Of a DNA stretch of 63,273 bases, positions 31,713 to 40,575 are shown one piece after another. The translations under genes were made by a program, and so were the position numbers. The stretch is taken from contig CALKXE010000102.1 of the NCBI GenBank assembly GCA_938003955.1, forward strand, positions 1 to 63,273, given 5' to 3'. A model generated the notes under the pieces. That model searched no databases. It was not told the origin of the DNA and saw only the letters and a program-made list of their open reading frames with translations. The stretch is from an uncultured Saprospiraceae bacterium (lineage in GTDB: Bacteria; Bacteroidota; Bacteroidia; Chitinophagales; Saprospiraceae). The first letter of the stretch is position 1. Each line of letters opens with the position of its first letter.

Positions 31713-34592
31713 ATGAATCATATATATTCAAAATTTTTATTGCCCATAATAGTAGTATTAATCTACTCTATTACTATTTCTGCGCAGACACTATCTTACA
31801 AGCAATTTACAGAAGAAGATGGTCTGCCTAGCTTAACTACATATGAAATAATTCAAGATAGTAGCGGTATCTTATGGATAGGAACTGAAAATGGTTTGGT
31901 CTCCTATGATGGAGAGAAATTTGAAAAGTATCAATTTCCTGAATTTCAAGACAATGATATTTTACAGACATTTATTCATGAAACTGGGGATGTCGGCTTT
32001 ATTAATTTGGCTAATGAAATAGGTCTAATAAAAGGAAATGAGGTGTTGAAGTTTATTAGAGGAGATGACGGCACTGATCTAATACAGTTATTTAAATTTC
32101 AGGATGGAAACTATACCGTTCAATCTTCTTTTCAAAATGATTCTATATGTACGACTTATGGTTTTCTAAAGTTAGAAAATGAAGTTGCATTTTGTGATTC
32201 TAGTTTAATCATTTGCCATAAGAGTGATCAAATAACAGAAAAAAAATATTCCTTAAATCTTAGTTCTGAAAAAGAAATAGGTGATAAAATAAATAAGAAA
32301 TCTTTCAACTTAATTGAAAAGAATAAATCAGGCAAAATGTATTGTATGGCTTCTGATAATGGCATTTCAATTTTAAGCCGTTCTAATCAAGTATGTTTCT
32401 CAGTGAAAGATGATTTTATTAAGTCTAGAGATCTTAGCGGGTTTTCTTTTTTTACAGAAAATAATGGAAATTATTTGTACTTAGATAACAACAAAATTTA
32501 CTCATATGATACATTAAGTGAAAAGGATGTATTACTTAGTGATGAATTTATATATCAGTATTTATATGTAGATATTGAAGGTGTCTTGTGGGCCTCAACA
32601 CAAAATACAGGATTGATAAAGTTTGATAATTATAAGTCTCCCTTTGAAGTAATTGATGAATTTAAAAAGGAAATTGTTAGTATAAACACTACTTCAAATT
32701 CATTTTTGGTTACAACTTTTGATAGGGCCGTATTATATGACAAGGCTTTTGGTTTAAGAGATGAAGTAATCTTTAGGAATTCAATTAAGAGCATAGCTCA
32801 TTCAAGTGGAAATGAGTTTATAATCTCTAACCAAAAAGATATAATAAATACTTCAAATATGTCATTTCGTGTTGGACAACCTATTAAGGTTACTCCAAAA
32901 GATTTTATTGTATTCAATAATAATTTTTTCATTGGTGCTTTAAAAGGCCTCATCACAAATAAACACATAGAAACTGCAAATAGAAATAATGAAAGGCAAA
33001 TAAGTTATTATGAATTACTAGGTAAAAGAGTAACAAAACTTAAATCTAATCCATCAAGTAGTAAACTCTACATAGGAACAACCAAAGGGTTATTTTTAAA
33101 ACAAAATTCTGCAAAACCAGAGTTGTTTTGTGAAGATCTTCAAAAAGAAATTATCTCGGCTATTCAAGAAGTCAATGATTCTATAGTGTTAGTGGGTACA
33201 GAAAATCATGGCCTATACAAGTTGATAAATGCAGAAGTCGTCGATATTATAAATGTTAAGCAAGGATTATATTCTAATAGTATTAACGACATAGCTGTAG
33301 ATGGCAATAATGTTGTTATTGCCACAAATAAAGGAATCTCGTTATATGACTTAAAAAATGATGATATTAAAAATCTGACTACCTTTCATGGACTATCATC
33401 TAATAAAATTAGTTCGTTATTGTTTCATGAGGGTTATGTTGTTGCTGGCGTGGGAAAAAGCTTAATGAAAATAGATATAGATGACTTTAATACAAGTGAA
33501 AGTACATCTATATTAACCATGGATAAGTTCCTAGTAAATAACATAGAAGTTGATCGCAATGACATTGCCAGTTTCTCTTATGATCAAAATAAGATAGATA
33601 TCTACTATAATAACGTTTCATTAAGGTCGTCTCTTTTTAGTAAATCATTAATTTATAGAATTCAAGAAATAGATGATAAATGGGAGGAAGTGAAAGAAGC
33701 TGCAGTAAGATTACCTGCACTCCAACCGGGCTCGTATACAGTAGAAGCAAAAGGTATCAATGGGATTGGTCAAGAAAGTGATGTGGTAGAGTTGTCATTC
33801 ACTATAAAACCTCCGTGGTGGCAGACGATATATGCAAGGCTATTAGCACTTGCAGCTATTCTATTAGTCATGTTTTCGATAAATAGATATAGAATTAATC
33901 AATTCAAAAAAAAAGAGATGGTTAAAAGAGACTATCTTACTCAAATAAATCAAATCAAGGACCAAGCACTACAGCTGCAGATGAATCCTCATTTCATTTT
34001 TAACTCTTTGAATGCTATTCAGAATTTTATTGGAACTAACGATGAACGCAGCGCTATTAACTATTTAGCAAGATTCGCACGATTGATAAGGTTGATATTC
34101 GAATACTCTAAGAATACACAGATTACACTAGAACAAGAAATAGAATTCATACAATTGTACATTGATCTCGAAAAACTAAGATTTAAAGATAAGGTAGAAG
34201 TTGAATTAAATATTTCTGAAGAAATCGAAGAAAACAAAGATGTACTATTAATACCACCTTTGTTAATACAACCCATAATTGAGAATTCATTCAAACATGG
34301 ACTTTTTCACAAAATTGGTGTTGGTAAGCTTTATATTAACTACGAGCTTAATCACAATGATCTAATAATTACAATACAAGATAATGGAATAGGAAGAAAG
34401 GCCGCTTCTAAGAAGAATAAACTAGAAGATACAGAACATGTATCATCTGGGGTTAATACAACTAAACAGAGATTAGATATTCTTAGTTTTGGTAAAGATG
34501 GAAACTCTAATACAATAATCATCGAAGATCTAATGGATGTTGATAATAATCCATTAGGTACAAAAACGGTAATAAAGCTTGATGTGAGTTAA
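31713..34592 (+). CDS. Sensor histidine kinase with propeller input domain (LytS/YehU type)
   Basis: 959 residues. A signal sequence (FLLPIIVVLIYSITISAQ) precedes Reg_prop repeats forming a periplasmic propeller (for example IIQDSSGILWIGTENGLVSY, about 45-600). A Y_Y_Y domain follows (about 625-700), then one membrane helix (about 705-724) and a LytS-type kinase with MNPHFIFNSLNAIQNFI (His about 760). The ATP site includes PPLLIQPIIENSFKHG and IQDNGIGR. Such kinases usually pair with a LytTR-domain regulator, but none is in the window. It sits between moaE and moeB, converging on moeB with a 3-bp gap. Confidence 0.92.
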   Translation: MNHIYSKFLLPIIVVLIYSITISAQTLSYKQFTEEDGLPSLTTYEIIQDSSGILWIGTENGLVSYDGEKFEKYQFPEFQDNDILQTFIHETGDVGFINLANEIGLIKGNEVLKFIRGDDGTDLIQLFKFQDGNYTVQSSFQNDSICTTYGFLKLENEVAFCDSSLIICHKSDQITEKKYSLNLSSEKEIGDKINKKSFNLIEKNKSGKMYCMASDNGISILSRSNQVCFSVKDDFIKSRDLSGFSFFTENNGNYLYLDNNKIYSYDTLSEKDVLLSDEFIYQYLYVDIEGVLWASTQNTGLIKFDNYKSPFEVIDEFKKEIVSINTTSNSFLVTTFDRAVLYDKAFGLRDEVIFRNSIKSIAHSSGNEFIISNQKDIINTSNMSFRVGQPIKVTPKDFIVFNNNFFIGALKGLITNKHIETANRNNERQISYYELLGKRVTKLKSNPSSSKLYIGTTKGLFLKQNSAKPELFCEDLQKEIISAIQEVNDSIVLVGTENHGLYKLINAEVVDIINVKQGLYSNSINDIAVDGNNVVIATNKGISLYDLKNDDIKNLTTFHGLSSNKISSLLFHEGYVVAGVGKSLMKIDIDDFNTSESTSILTMDKFLVNNIEVDRNDIASFSYDQNKIDIYYNNVSLRSSLFSKSLIYRIQEIDDKWEEVKEAAVRLPALQPGSYTVEAKGINGIGQESDVVELSFTIKPPWWQTIYARLLALAAILLVMFSINRYRINQFKKKEMVKRDYLTQINQIKDQALQLQMNPHFIFNSLNAIQNFIGTNDERSAINYLARFARLIRLIFEYSKNTQITLEQEIEFIQLYIDLEKLRFKDKVEVELNISEEIEENKDVLLIPPLLIQPIIENSFKHGLFHKIGVGKLYINYELNHNDLIITIQDNGIGRKAASKKNKLEDTEHVSSGVNTTKQRLDILSFGKDGNSNTIIIEDLMDVDNNPLGTKTVIKLDVS

Positions 34593-34595
34593 TGA

Positions 34596-35645
34596 TCACT
34601 GTTGAAAACCTTTTAATCCACCTTTTAGCGAATACACGTTTGTTTTGCCATTAGTTATTAATCTTCTTACTAGATCATCCGATCTTTTTCCAGACATGCA
34701 GTAAAACACATGGATTTTGTCAGTTGTGTAGTTCCATTTATCAAAAACGAGTGCACTTAGCGGTTCCCTAATTACTTCAGTATCAATATTTTTATGTTCT
34801 TTATCTTCAAGTATTGATATCAATCTGTATTTGTCTCTATTGAGTATTACTTCATGTAGATCAATCTCAGGAATATCACAAACGGTAAGCAGCGAATAAT
34901 TTGACGAATTATATACTTCTGAAACATCCGCTCCATATGATTTCTTAAGCTTGAGCTTCATCTGATTATTAGTCAATATGTCATAAGATAACAGTCTTCC
35001 GATAAGAGGTTCGCCAGCTTTAGTGATGTACTTTATTGCTTCATTCGCTTGGAGAATTCCTATCAGTCCAGCTAACGTACCTAATACACCCACTTCAGAA
35101 CATGTTGGTAGATCATCATTTGGAATCGGAAATATATCTCTTAGGTGAATAGAATTTGAATCAATATTCTCAAAAAAGGAAACATACCCATCATACTTGT
35201 ATATAGCGCCATAAGAGACAGGAATTCTATTTATATGGCAATAGTCATTGACTAAATATTTAGCTTGGATATTGTCAGTACATTCTAGTACTAAATCAGC
35301 ATTTGCCAGTAGATCTGAAATGTTGGATTTCGAGATCATATGATTCTGTACGGTTACTTGGATGTCACTATTCAGTTTCTTAATATGGTCAGCCAATAAT
35401 GAAGATTTCGTTTTTTGTGTTATTTCTTCGAAGAATAATACCTGCCTATGTAGGTTACTTATGTCAGGGACATCTCCATCAATCAGAATTATATGTCCAA
35501 CTCCTGCACCCGCTAAATATGGAGCTGCGATAGATCCTAAGCCACCACAACCAACTATAGCGATACAAGTATTAAGCAATTTCTCTTGACCGCTCTCCCC
35601 TATTCTGTCCAGTAAGGTCTGTCTTATATATCGCGACTTATCCAT
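34596..35645 (-). CDS. moeB: MoeB/ThiF-type adenylyltransferase with C-terminal rhodanese domain
   Basis: 349 residues. The E1-like domain (1-240) has the ATP loop VGCGGLGSIAAPYLAGAGVG, DGDVPDISNLHRQ and the cysteine region PTCSEVGVLGTLAG. The C-terminal rhodanese-like domain (about 260-349) has a loop cysteine in VFYCMSGKRSDDLVRRL. It should adenylate the MoaD C-terminus, and the rhodanese part may bring sulfur. The two zinc-binding CxxC pairs of E. coli MoeB are absent. It overlaps mobA by 8 bp, and context (moaC, moeA, moaA) supports molybdopterin work over thiamine synthesis. Confidence 0.88.
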   Translation of the reverse strand: MDKSRYIRQTLLDRIGESGQEKLLNTCIAIVGCGGLGSIAAPYLAGAGVGHIILIDGDVPDISNLHRQVLFFEEITQKTKSSLLADHIKKLNSDIQVTVQNHMISKSNISDLLANADLVLECTDNIQAKYLVNDYCHINRIPVSYGAIYKYDGYVSFFENIDSNSIHLRDIFPIPNDDLPTCSEVGVLGTLAGLIGILQANEAIKYITKAGEPLIGRLLSYDILTNNQMKLKLKKSYGADVSEVYNSSNYSLLTVCDIPEIDLHEVILNRDKYRLISILEDKEHKNIDTEVIREPLSALVFDKWNYTTDKIHVFYCMSGKRSDDLVRRLITNGKTNVYSLKGGLKGFQQ

Positions 35646-36756
35646 TTCTCAATTTTGATTTAGCAAGTTCCATTTCTTCTGGAGTATTTGCATTAGTGAT
35701 TGCATCCATATCATTCAGAACGATTTCTTCAATATCGGAATTGATAAGTACTTTGCGAGGGCAGGCAAACCCAAGAGATAGAAAAGACAAGAATCTTTGA
35801 TAGGACCTTGGTTCATAAATGGTAATTAGAGGTTCAGGGAATGGGTTGTCTTTACCTCTGTAGGTAGTGGCAAACTTACTGGTGTTTCTAGCGCCTATCA
35901 ATTTATCAACAAGTGCTTCGTCAAGGAATGGAAGGTCACACGCAATAACGAGCCACGCAGAATTTGGATCTGTCATCATTGCTGAGACGATAGCACCAAA
36001 GGGGCCCATATCTACTAGTTTATCATTAATTATCTTTTCGGATTTGTCTTTAGGTACATAGTCGTATCTTTTTGATATATAGGTGTTTATGTTTCTTTTG
36101 TTCAGTATTTTATTGAGGTGTTTTTCCTGAGTTAATCCGTTATGGTATTCAATTTGTGATTTATCAAAACCCATGCGTTGACTCTTACCTCCTGCAAGGA
36201 TAATCGCTTTTAATACTGGCTTAGAATTCTTTATTTGGTTTGCTAAGTGTTCAGATAATCCGGCCATATCTGATGATTTTAATATGATTGTACTATCCGT
36301 CATTTTGACTTTCATGAAATCATATACCTCATCCTCTGAATTATCCACGATGATCAGACTGATATTAGTGAGTTGATCTAATCTACGTTTGAGTGATTCC
36401 TCCTTTTTAGGGTCAATAATTACTATCTGTTTGGAGGCAGAATAGTGGTTCCCATTCACAAAACAAGCATCACTTTGTATCGTATTCAATCGATCATCAA
36501 ACTCATTCCAAGATTGGACTTTATTAGTAGAAAATTGTTTTTTACCGATGTAACTACGAGTGTCTTTTGATTCCTCGCTGTGATCCGCATCAACATAAAG
36601 GAAGCTATATTGCTTTAACTGAGCGGATATTTGACCAAATAGTTTACTAATACCATCACAGTTAGTCCCATATATTGCCCATTCGCATCGATGATATGAA
36701 CCGATATCAGATCTTATAAGTTTTGGATGTTTTTGATGTTTACCTTTTGAAGTCAT
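35638..36756 (-). CDS. mobA: MobA-type nucleotidyltransferase with an N-terminal MobB-like remnant domain
   Basis: The C-terminal half (about 183-372) is a MobA nucleotidyltransferase: KAIILAGGKSQRMGFDKSQ, DMGPFGAIVSAM and VIACDLPFLDE. It attaches GMP or CMP to molybdopterin. The N-terminal 180 residues resemble a MobB fold in layout (WAIYGTNCDGISKLFG where MobB has its P-loop), but the GKT/S signature is missing, so ATP/GTP binding is doubtful. The ATG at 36756 is preferred over an in-frame GTG at 36768. The start overlaps moaC by 17 bp and the end overlaps moeB. Confidence 0.85.
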   Translation of the reverse strand: MTSKGKHQKHPKLIRSDIGSYHRCEWAIYGTNCDGISKLFGQISAQLKQYSFLYVDADHSEESKDTRSYIGKKQFSTNKVQSWNEFDDRLNTIQSDACFVNGNHYSASKQIVIIDPKKEESLKRRLDQLTNISLIIVDNSEDEVYDFMKVKMTDSTIILKSSDMAGLSEHLANQIKNSKPVLKAIILAGGKSQRMGFDKSQIEYHNGLTQEKHLNKILNKRNINTYISKRYDYVPKDKSEKIINDKLVDMGPFGAIVSAMMTDPNSAWLVIACDLPFLDEALVDKLIGARNTSKFATTYRGKDNPFPEPLITIYEPRSYQRFLSFLSLGFACPRKVLINSDIEEIVLNDMDAITNANTPEEMELAKSKLRNG

Positions 36757-37213
36757 TCTTTCCACCACTTTTCTGATCTAATTGTATGTCTTTTATTTTC
36801 ATTTCGTGTCCTAGGGCCTTACACATATCATATACGGTAAGTGCCGCCACGCTCACACCATGCAGTGCTTCCATTTCTACACCAGTCTGACCTGTAGTTT
36901 TTACAGTGCATTTAAGCATAAATCCACTATCATTAGGCTCTACTATGATTTTGCAAGATGTTATAGGAATCTGGTGGCAAAGAGGAATTGTGTTGAATGT
37001 ATTTTTTACCGCCATAGTAGCTGCGATAATAGCTGTCTGTGCTATAGAGCCTTTTTTTGTGTTGTATCCGTCTAACTTTAGTTTTGCGACGATCTCTGCA
37101 CTCATTTGAACCACACCACTCGCTGATGCTAGTCTTTCTGTTGTGTTTTTATGACTGACATCGACCATCCCAGGATAACCTTTTTCGTCTATATGTGAAA
37201 GTTCTTTTTTCAT
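36740..37213 (-). CDS. moaC: MoaC, cyclic pyranopterin monophosphate synthase
   Basis: 157 residues. Family signatures are MVDVSHKNTTERLASASG, NTIPLCHQIPITSC and VEMEALHGVSVAALTVYDMCKAL, with the Lys/His active-site residues in place. It converts the MoaA product to cyclic pyranopterin monophosphate. It opens the moaC-mobA-moeB string of overlapping genes. The gap before it holds the tandem-repeat array. Confidence 0.95.
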   Translation of the reverse strand: MKKELSHIDEKGYPGMVDVSHKNTTERLASASGVVQMSAEIVAKLKLDGYNTKKGSIAQTAIIAATMAVKNTFNTIPLCHQIPITSCKIIVEPNDSGFMLKCTVKTTGQTGVEMEALHGVSVAALTVYDMCKALGHEMKIKDIQLDQKSGGKNDFKR

Positions 37214-37251
37214 AAGTTAAAAATATTTTTTATTTGAATCACAATTTACAA

Positions 37252-37424
37252 TTGATAGTTTTTTTTACATTTGATCGTTTTTCCGCAATTGATCGTTTTT
37301 CTGCAATTGATCGTTTTTCTGCATTTCTTTTTGACTGTTTTCCCGCATTTCTTTGAAATGCTACAAAAGCCAGTCAATAAATGCTACAAAAGCCAGTCAA
37401 TAAATACTACAAAAGCCAGTCAAT
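37252..37424. repeat. Two oppositely oriented tandem-repeat families upstream of moaC
   Basis: An 18-bp unit TTGATCGTTTTTCTGCAA/T occurs three times head to tail (37271-37288, 37289-37306, 37307-37324). A degenerate copy lies before it (from 37252) and another after it (TTGACTGTTTTCCCGCAT, 37331-37348). A 23-bp unit, AAATGCTACAAAAGC followed by CAGTCAAT, occurs three times without gaps (37356-37378, 37379-37401, 37402-37424; one mismatch). Reversed, the 23-mer also begins TTGACTG and contains GCAT, so the two arrays face each other. GCATTTC-TTT-GAAATGC (37345-37361) is a hairpin at the junction. Iteron-like regulator sites or a structured RNA are possible. Confidence 0.9.
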
Positions 37425-37471
37425 TTCTCCAAAATGTTTTTTAAAGTAATGATTCTATCACCTCCTTGAGA

Positions 37472-38668
37472 CTATTTTAATATTGAGTGAAATGGAATAA
37501 AGGAATAAACTTCTCCTGCCTTGTAAACATCTTTTCCCTTGGGTAGTTCTACAAAGCCATCCATCATTGTTGTATGGACCATATCTCCAGACCCGTTTCC
37601 TTTCGAGATTTTAGCATATATCTTACCTTGTTCGAATTCTATATTAGCTTGCGCAAAGAATGTAAGATTGGGCTTAAAAGCAATATCTGATCGAATTATC
37701 ACTGAAGGAGACAAATATGATTCACCTATAGCTTTTGATAACCACGGTACAAAGTATTTGTGGAAACAAGCTAAGGTTGATACTGGATTACCCGGAAAAG
37801 CAAACACCGTTACTTTCTCATTTCTACCAAACCATAAAGGTTTACCAGGACGCTGTGCCACTTTGTGGAACAAACACTCCACACCTATAGATGTTAAAGC
37901 ATCAGGAATAAAATCAAATTTTCCCTTTGATACTCCTCCACTCATCAATATCACATCGTATTTTTCGATAAGTACTGTGAGTGTTTTTTGTATCTCCGCT
38001 TCATTGTCTTGTATGTGGAAATGATCACTAACAATGTCCAATTCAGTTAATCTAGCCTTGATCATATGTACATTCGACATCCTTATTTGATGAGGAAGAG
38101 GAATAGAATCTACAGATACTAGCTCATCACCAGATGATATGATAGCTATAGTTGGGCGTCTAATTACGGTGATATGATTCATACCAACTGTAGCCAGCAC
38201 ATTGATATCAATTGCTTTTATAGTATGGCCTTCATTGAGCAAAACTGAATCATGCCCGTGGTCACTTCCTAGATTATGTACGTTTTGGCCTTGTTTTACA
38301 ATAGAGTTTATTGTGACAGAACCTTCTATTATGCTTAAATCTTCATATCGAATTACAGTATCTGTAGCAAACGGAAGTACAGCACCCGTCGTAACTTCAA
38401 TACATTTAAGATTGGATTGTAAAGTTCCCTGAGGGCTACCCGCAGGAGCTATGCTCTCTATTTGAAATGTTCTTTTATTATTGTTGTATGCATCATAGGA
38501 AATAGCTATCCCATCCATAGTAACTCGGTCAAACGGAGGGAAAGGTCTATCAGCAAAGACATCTGAGGCTAGCACGCGGCCAATAGCATCTTTTAGATCT
38601 ACTTCTTCAATTCCGTAATTGGTAGTCTGGGATAAGACAATGTTGTAGGCTTCAGAAACGGATATCAT
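37472..38668 (-). CDS. moeA: MoeA, molybdopterin molybdenumtransferase
   Basis: 398 residues with all domains: PFPPFDRVTMDGIAI near 45, ITTGAVLPFATDTVIRYED-type segment near 95, the MPT-binding domain with IISSGDELV and MSGGVSKGKFDFI, then RPGKPLWFGR and FAFPGNPVSTLACFHKY, and the C-terminal beta domain. It inserts molybdate into adenylated molybdopterin. It lies 27 bp downstream of moaA on the same strand. Confidence 0.95.
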   Translation of the reverse strand: MISVSEAYNIVLSQTTNYGIEEVDLKDAIGRVLASDVFADRPFPPFDRVTMDGIAISYDAYNNNKRTFQIESIAPAGSPQGTLQSNLKCIEVTTGAVLPFATDTVIRYEDLSIIEGSVTINSIVKQGQNVHNLGSDHGHDSVLLNEGHTIKAIDINVLATVGMNHITVIRRPTIAIISSGDELVSVDSIPLPHQIRMSNVHMIKARLTELDIVSDHFHIQDNEAEIQKTLTVLIEKYDVILMSGGVSKGKFDFIPDALTSIGVECLFHKVAQRPGKPLWFGRNEKVTVFAFPGNPVSTLACFHKYFVPWLSKAIGESYLSPSVIIRSDIAFKPNLTFFAQANIEFEQGKIYAKISKGNGSGDMVHTTMMDGFVELPKGKDVYKAGEVYSFIPFHSILK

Positions 38669-38695
38669 GTCAGTCTGTATTTTACAATTTACTAA

Positions 38696-39664
38696 TCAAC
38701 CTCCTATGGTCGTCATACTTCTGAATACATCTCCAGTCATTTCTTTTTCAGCTTCATATCCATCTTTTAATTTATGAAAGACGCTTTGTTGTATAACTTC
38801 TGTTATTTCTTGATCCGTGATTTGAGGATCTCTTAGCAAGTCTCGTAATTCTGTCCCTTTCTGAGAGTATAAGCAATTCAGTAATTCCCCTTTCGGTGTC
38901 AAGCGAATACGATTACAAGTCCCACATAATGATCGACTGTATGCAGGAATAATATCAAATTTAGATTCTCCGATCAAATAATGAATTGCTGAACTTGGTT
39001 CGAGGTCATTGTATTGGCTTGCTTCAGGGTATTTAGTGTGAATCCGTTCTAATATGTCGATTGCAGACATAAAAACATCTCTGTTGCCATCTCCTTCATT
39101 AAAAGGCATTGCCTCTATAAATCTCACCTCTATATCATGCTTAATACCAAAATCAACAAAGTCGATAATCTCCATATCATTCACACCCCGCATCACGACC
39201 ATATTTATCTTGATAGGTAACTTCTGTTCGATGCAATCATGAATATTAGCCATAACCTTGACCGCCTCGTCCCTACGCGTAATCATAAAGAATTTATCTC
39301 TATTCAATGAGTCCAGAGATATATTAAGGCCACTTATTCCTATTTCTTTCAAAAGAGGAACATCTAGTCGAGTTGCATTTGTTGTGATTCTAACATTAGG
39401 AAATATATCGCTTAATGACCTCAGTAATTGATCGATATCCTTACGTACAAATGGTTCACCACCAGTTAGTCGCACCTTATTAACGCCGAGGGATTTGAAT
39501 ATATGAGCTAATCGTATAATTTCCTCATACGTTAACAAATCCTCTCTCTCTGAAAATTGGATACCTTCTGCGGGCATACAATATCTACACCTCAAGTTAC
39601 ATCGATCAGTTACACCGATTCTGAGATAGTCTATTGTTCTTTTGTATTTATCTATTAGTTGCAG
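38696..39664 (-). CDS. moaA: MoaA, GTP 3',8-cyclase (non-ATG start)
   Basis: A radical-SAM enzyme that rearranges GTP at the start of cofactor synthesis. The N-terminal cluster motif is VTDRCNLRCRYCMP; the second cluster is near CGTCNRIRLTPKGELLNC, and the tail ends MTTIGG. The frame contains no ATG or GTG upstream of these cysteines back to a TAA about 130 bp away. A TTG at 39595 would remove the first cluster cysteine. The family-like start QLIDKYKRTIDYLRIG points to CTG at 39662-39664 (322 residues); ATT at 39685 is the alternative. First gene of the minus-strand Moco operon. Confidence 0.88.
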   Translation of the reverse strand: MQLIDKYKRTIDYLRIGVTDRCNLRCRYCMPAEGIQFSEREDLLTYEEIIRLAHIFKSLGVNKVRLTGGEPFVRKDIDQLLRSLSDIFPNVRITTNATRLDVPLLKEIGISGLNISLDSLNRDKFFMITRRDEAVKVMANIHDCIEQKLPIKINMVVMRGVNDMEIIDFVDFGIKHDIEVRFIEAMPFNEGDGNRDVFMSAIDILERIHTKYPEASQYNDLEPSSAIHYLIGESKFDIIPAYSRSLCGTCNRIRLTPKGELLNCLYSQKGTELRDLLRDPQITDQEITEVIQQSVFHKLKDGYEAEKEMTGDVFRSMTTIGG

Positions 39665-39885
39665 AAGTCTGTTTTTTCTTTGAATTGTAAATGTACAAAT
39701 TGGGGTGTAAAGCGATTGTAAGAATTTGGTTTATTTGTAAGTATTTAGTGTCAGACACCTAACAGATGAGTAACACTTTCTAAATAATAGGTTATTTTTT
39801 CTTAATCAATCAAAACGAAAATGTTCGTGACTCTTAATTCTTCAATAATTATATCAATCCGACAAACTCACAAACATTAGTTTTC

Positions 39886-40168
39886 TATCTTTGTTATTCT
39901 ATTGTAAATACAATAAGGCATAGAGAATCGATGACTGGGGTTTAAACACAAGAAGAAATAATTAAGACCATTGGTTATTTTTTATTCCAATTCAAACCAG
40001 AATTGGAATTTTTGCCCTTATTATTTTTGCTTTAAAGATTTAGTGGGATAGGTTTCTGACACTCGTGGAGATGATAGAATCTTGGCTTTAAAAACATTTT
40101 GTAGAAATGTGGAAAACACGATTTAATATAAATTGTTGATTTTCTTTCGGGAATAAAATTTTAAACAT
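39886..40168 (+). promoter_or_regulatory. Promoter and conserved leader A upstream of the small membrane protein gene
   Basis: A perfect -7 element TATCTTTG lies at 39886-39893. The leader that follows shares 47 of 55 ungapped positions (39929-39983) with the leader at 50526-50580, beginning CGATGACTG and ending ACCATTGGTTATTTTTT. The last 38 bases up to the start codon share 34 of 38 with the other leader. Copy A has an extra 26-bp hairpin, ATTCCAATTC/GAATTGGAAT (39984-40009), inserted before the shared TTTGCCCTTA. The rest of the 483-bp gap (39686-39885) has no gene. Confidence 0.7.
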
Positions 40169-40381
40169 ATGAAAGAGTTTTTGTATATATTAGTTATCAT
40201 TTTTGTCACTTTTGGAGTGTCATTTATATTGATAAATCTTAGACAGGTAGTTACTGGAAAAGAGTTCAGAGGAACTTGTGCATCTAACAATCCTATGTTG
40301 AAAGACAAACTTGGCGATTGTACAGTATGTGGTAAAAGCCCAGAAGATGATTGTCAAATGCCTGAAGTTAAAACTGCTTAG
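40169..40381 (+). CDS. Small membrane protein with cysteine cluster (NqrM/DUF539-like)
   Basis: 70 residues. One N-terminal membrane helix (LYILVIIFVTFGVSFILINL) is followed by a short soluble tail with Cys in FRGTCASNNP, CTVCGKS and DDC. The arrangement resembles DUF539/NqrM proteins, which help mature Na+-NQR, and similar small Bacteroidota membrane proteins. No Nqr genes are in the window, so the assignment is weak. It is preceded by conserved leader A and followed by a terminator hairpin. Confidence 0.6.
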   Translation: MKEFLYILVIIFVTFGVSFILINLRQVVTGKEFRGTCASNNPMLKDKLGDCTVCGKSPEDDCQMPEVKTA

Positions 40382-40544
40382 GAATCGAAATATCTATCTT
40401 TGCGAAAGCTTTATTCCAAATGAAAGGATGCCTCCAACGGCAAATAAAATGGCAAGAATTGCTAAAATAAGCATGTTGACAATAGTTAAAAGTTGAAAAA
40501 TGATTGCTTCCCTTCTAGGGGCCGCTATCAAATAAGTCCTAAAT

Positions 40545-40575
40545 AGAATACTTCTTAGGAATAAGTATTCTTTTA
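40545..40575 (+). terminator. Terminator after the small membrane protein gene
   Basis: AGAATACTT (40545-40553) and AAGTATTCT (40563-40571) form a perfect 9-bp stem followed by TTTTA. The remaining 376-bp gap up to the PIG-L gene shows no credible gene; a TATCTTTG element occurs at 40395-40402. Confidence 0.7.

Noticed and set aside
37252-37424. CRISPR-like array
   Set aside because: The repeats are directly contiguous with no unique spacers, the units are 18 and 23 bp, and no cas gene is in the window.
38696-39595. moaA starting at TTG 39595
   Set aside because: This would lose the first of the three cluster cysteines, which every active MoaA has.
39686-40168. Molybdenum-cofactor riboswitch between moaA and the small membrane gene
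   Set aside because: The leader is on the plus strand, away from moaA, and an equal copy precedes an unrelated sigma-locus gene, so a Moco link is not supported.
40394-40474. 26-residue minus-strand frame (MLILAILAILFAVGGILS...), membrane-like
   Set aside because: It is very short, has no promoter or neighbour support, and overlaps the gap after another gene. Hydrophobic frames of this size arise easily in AT-rich DNA.
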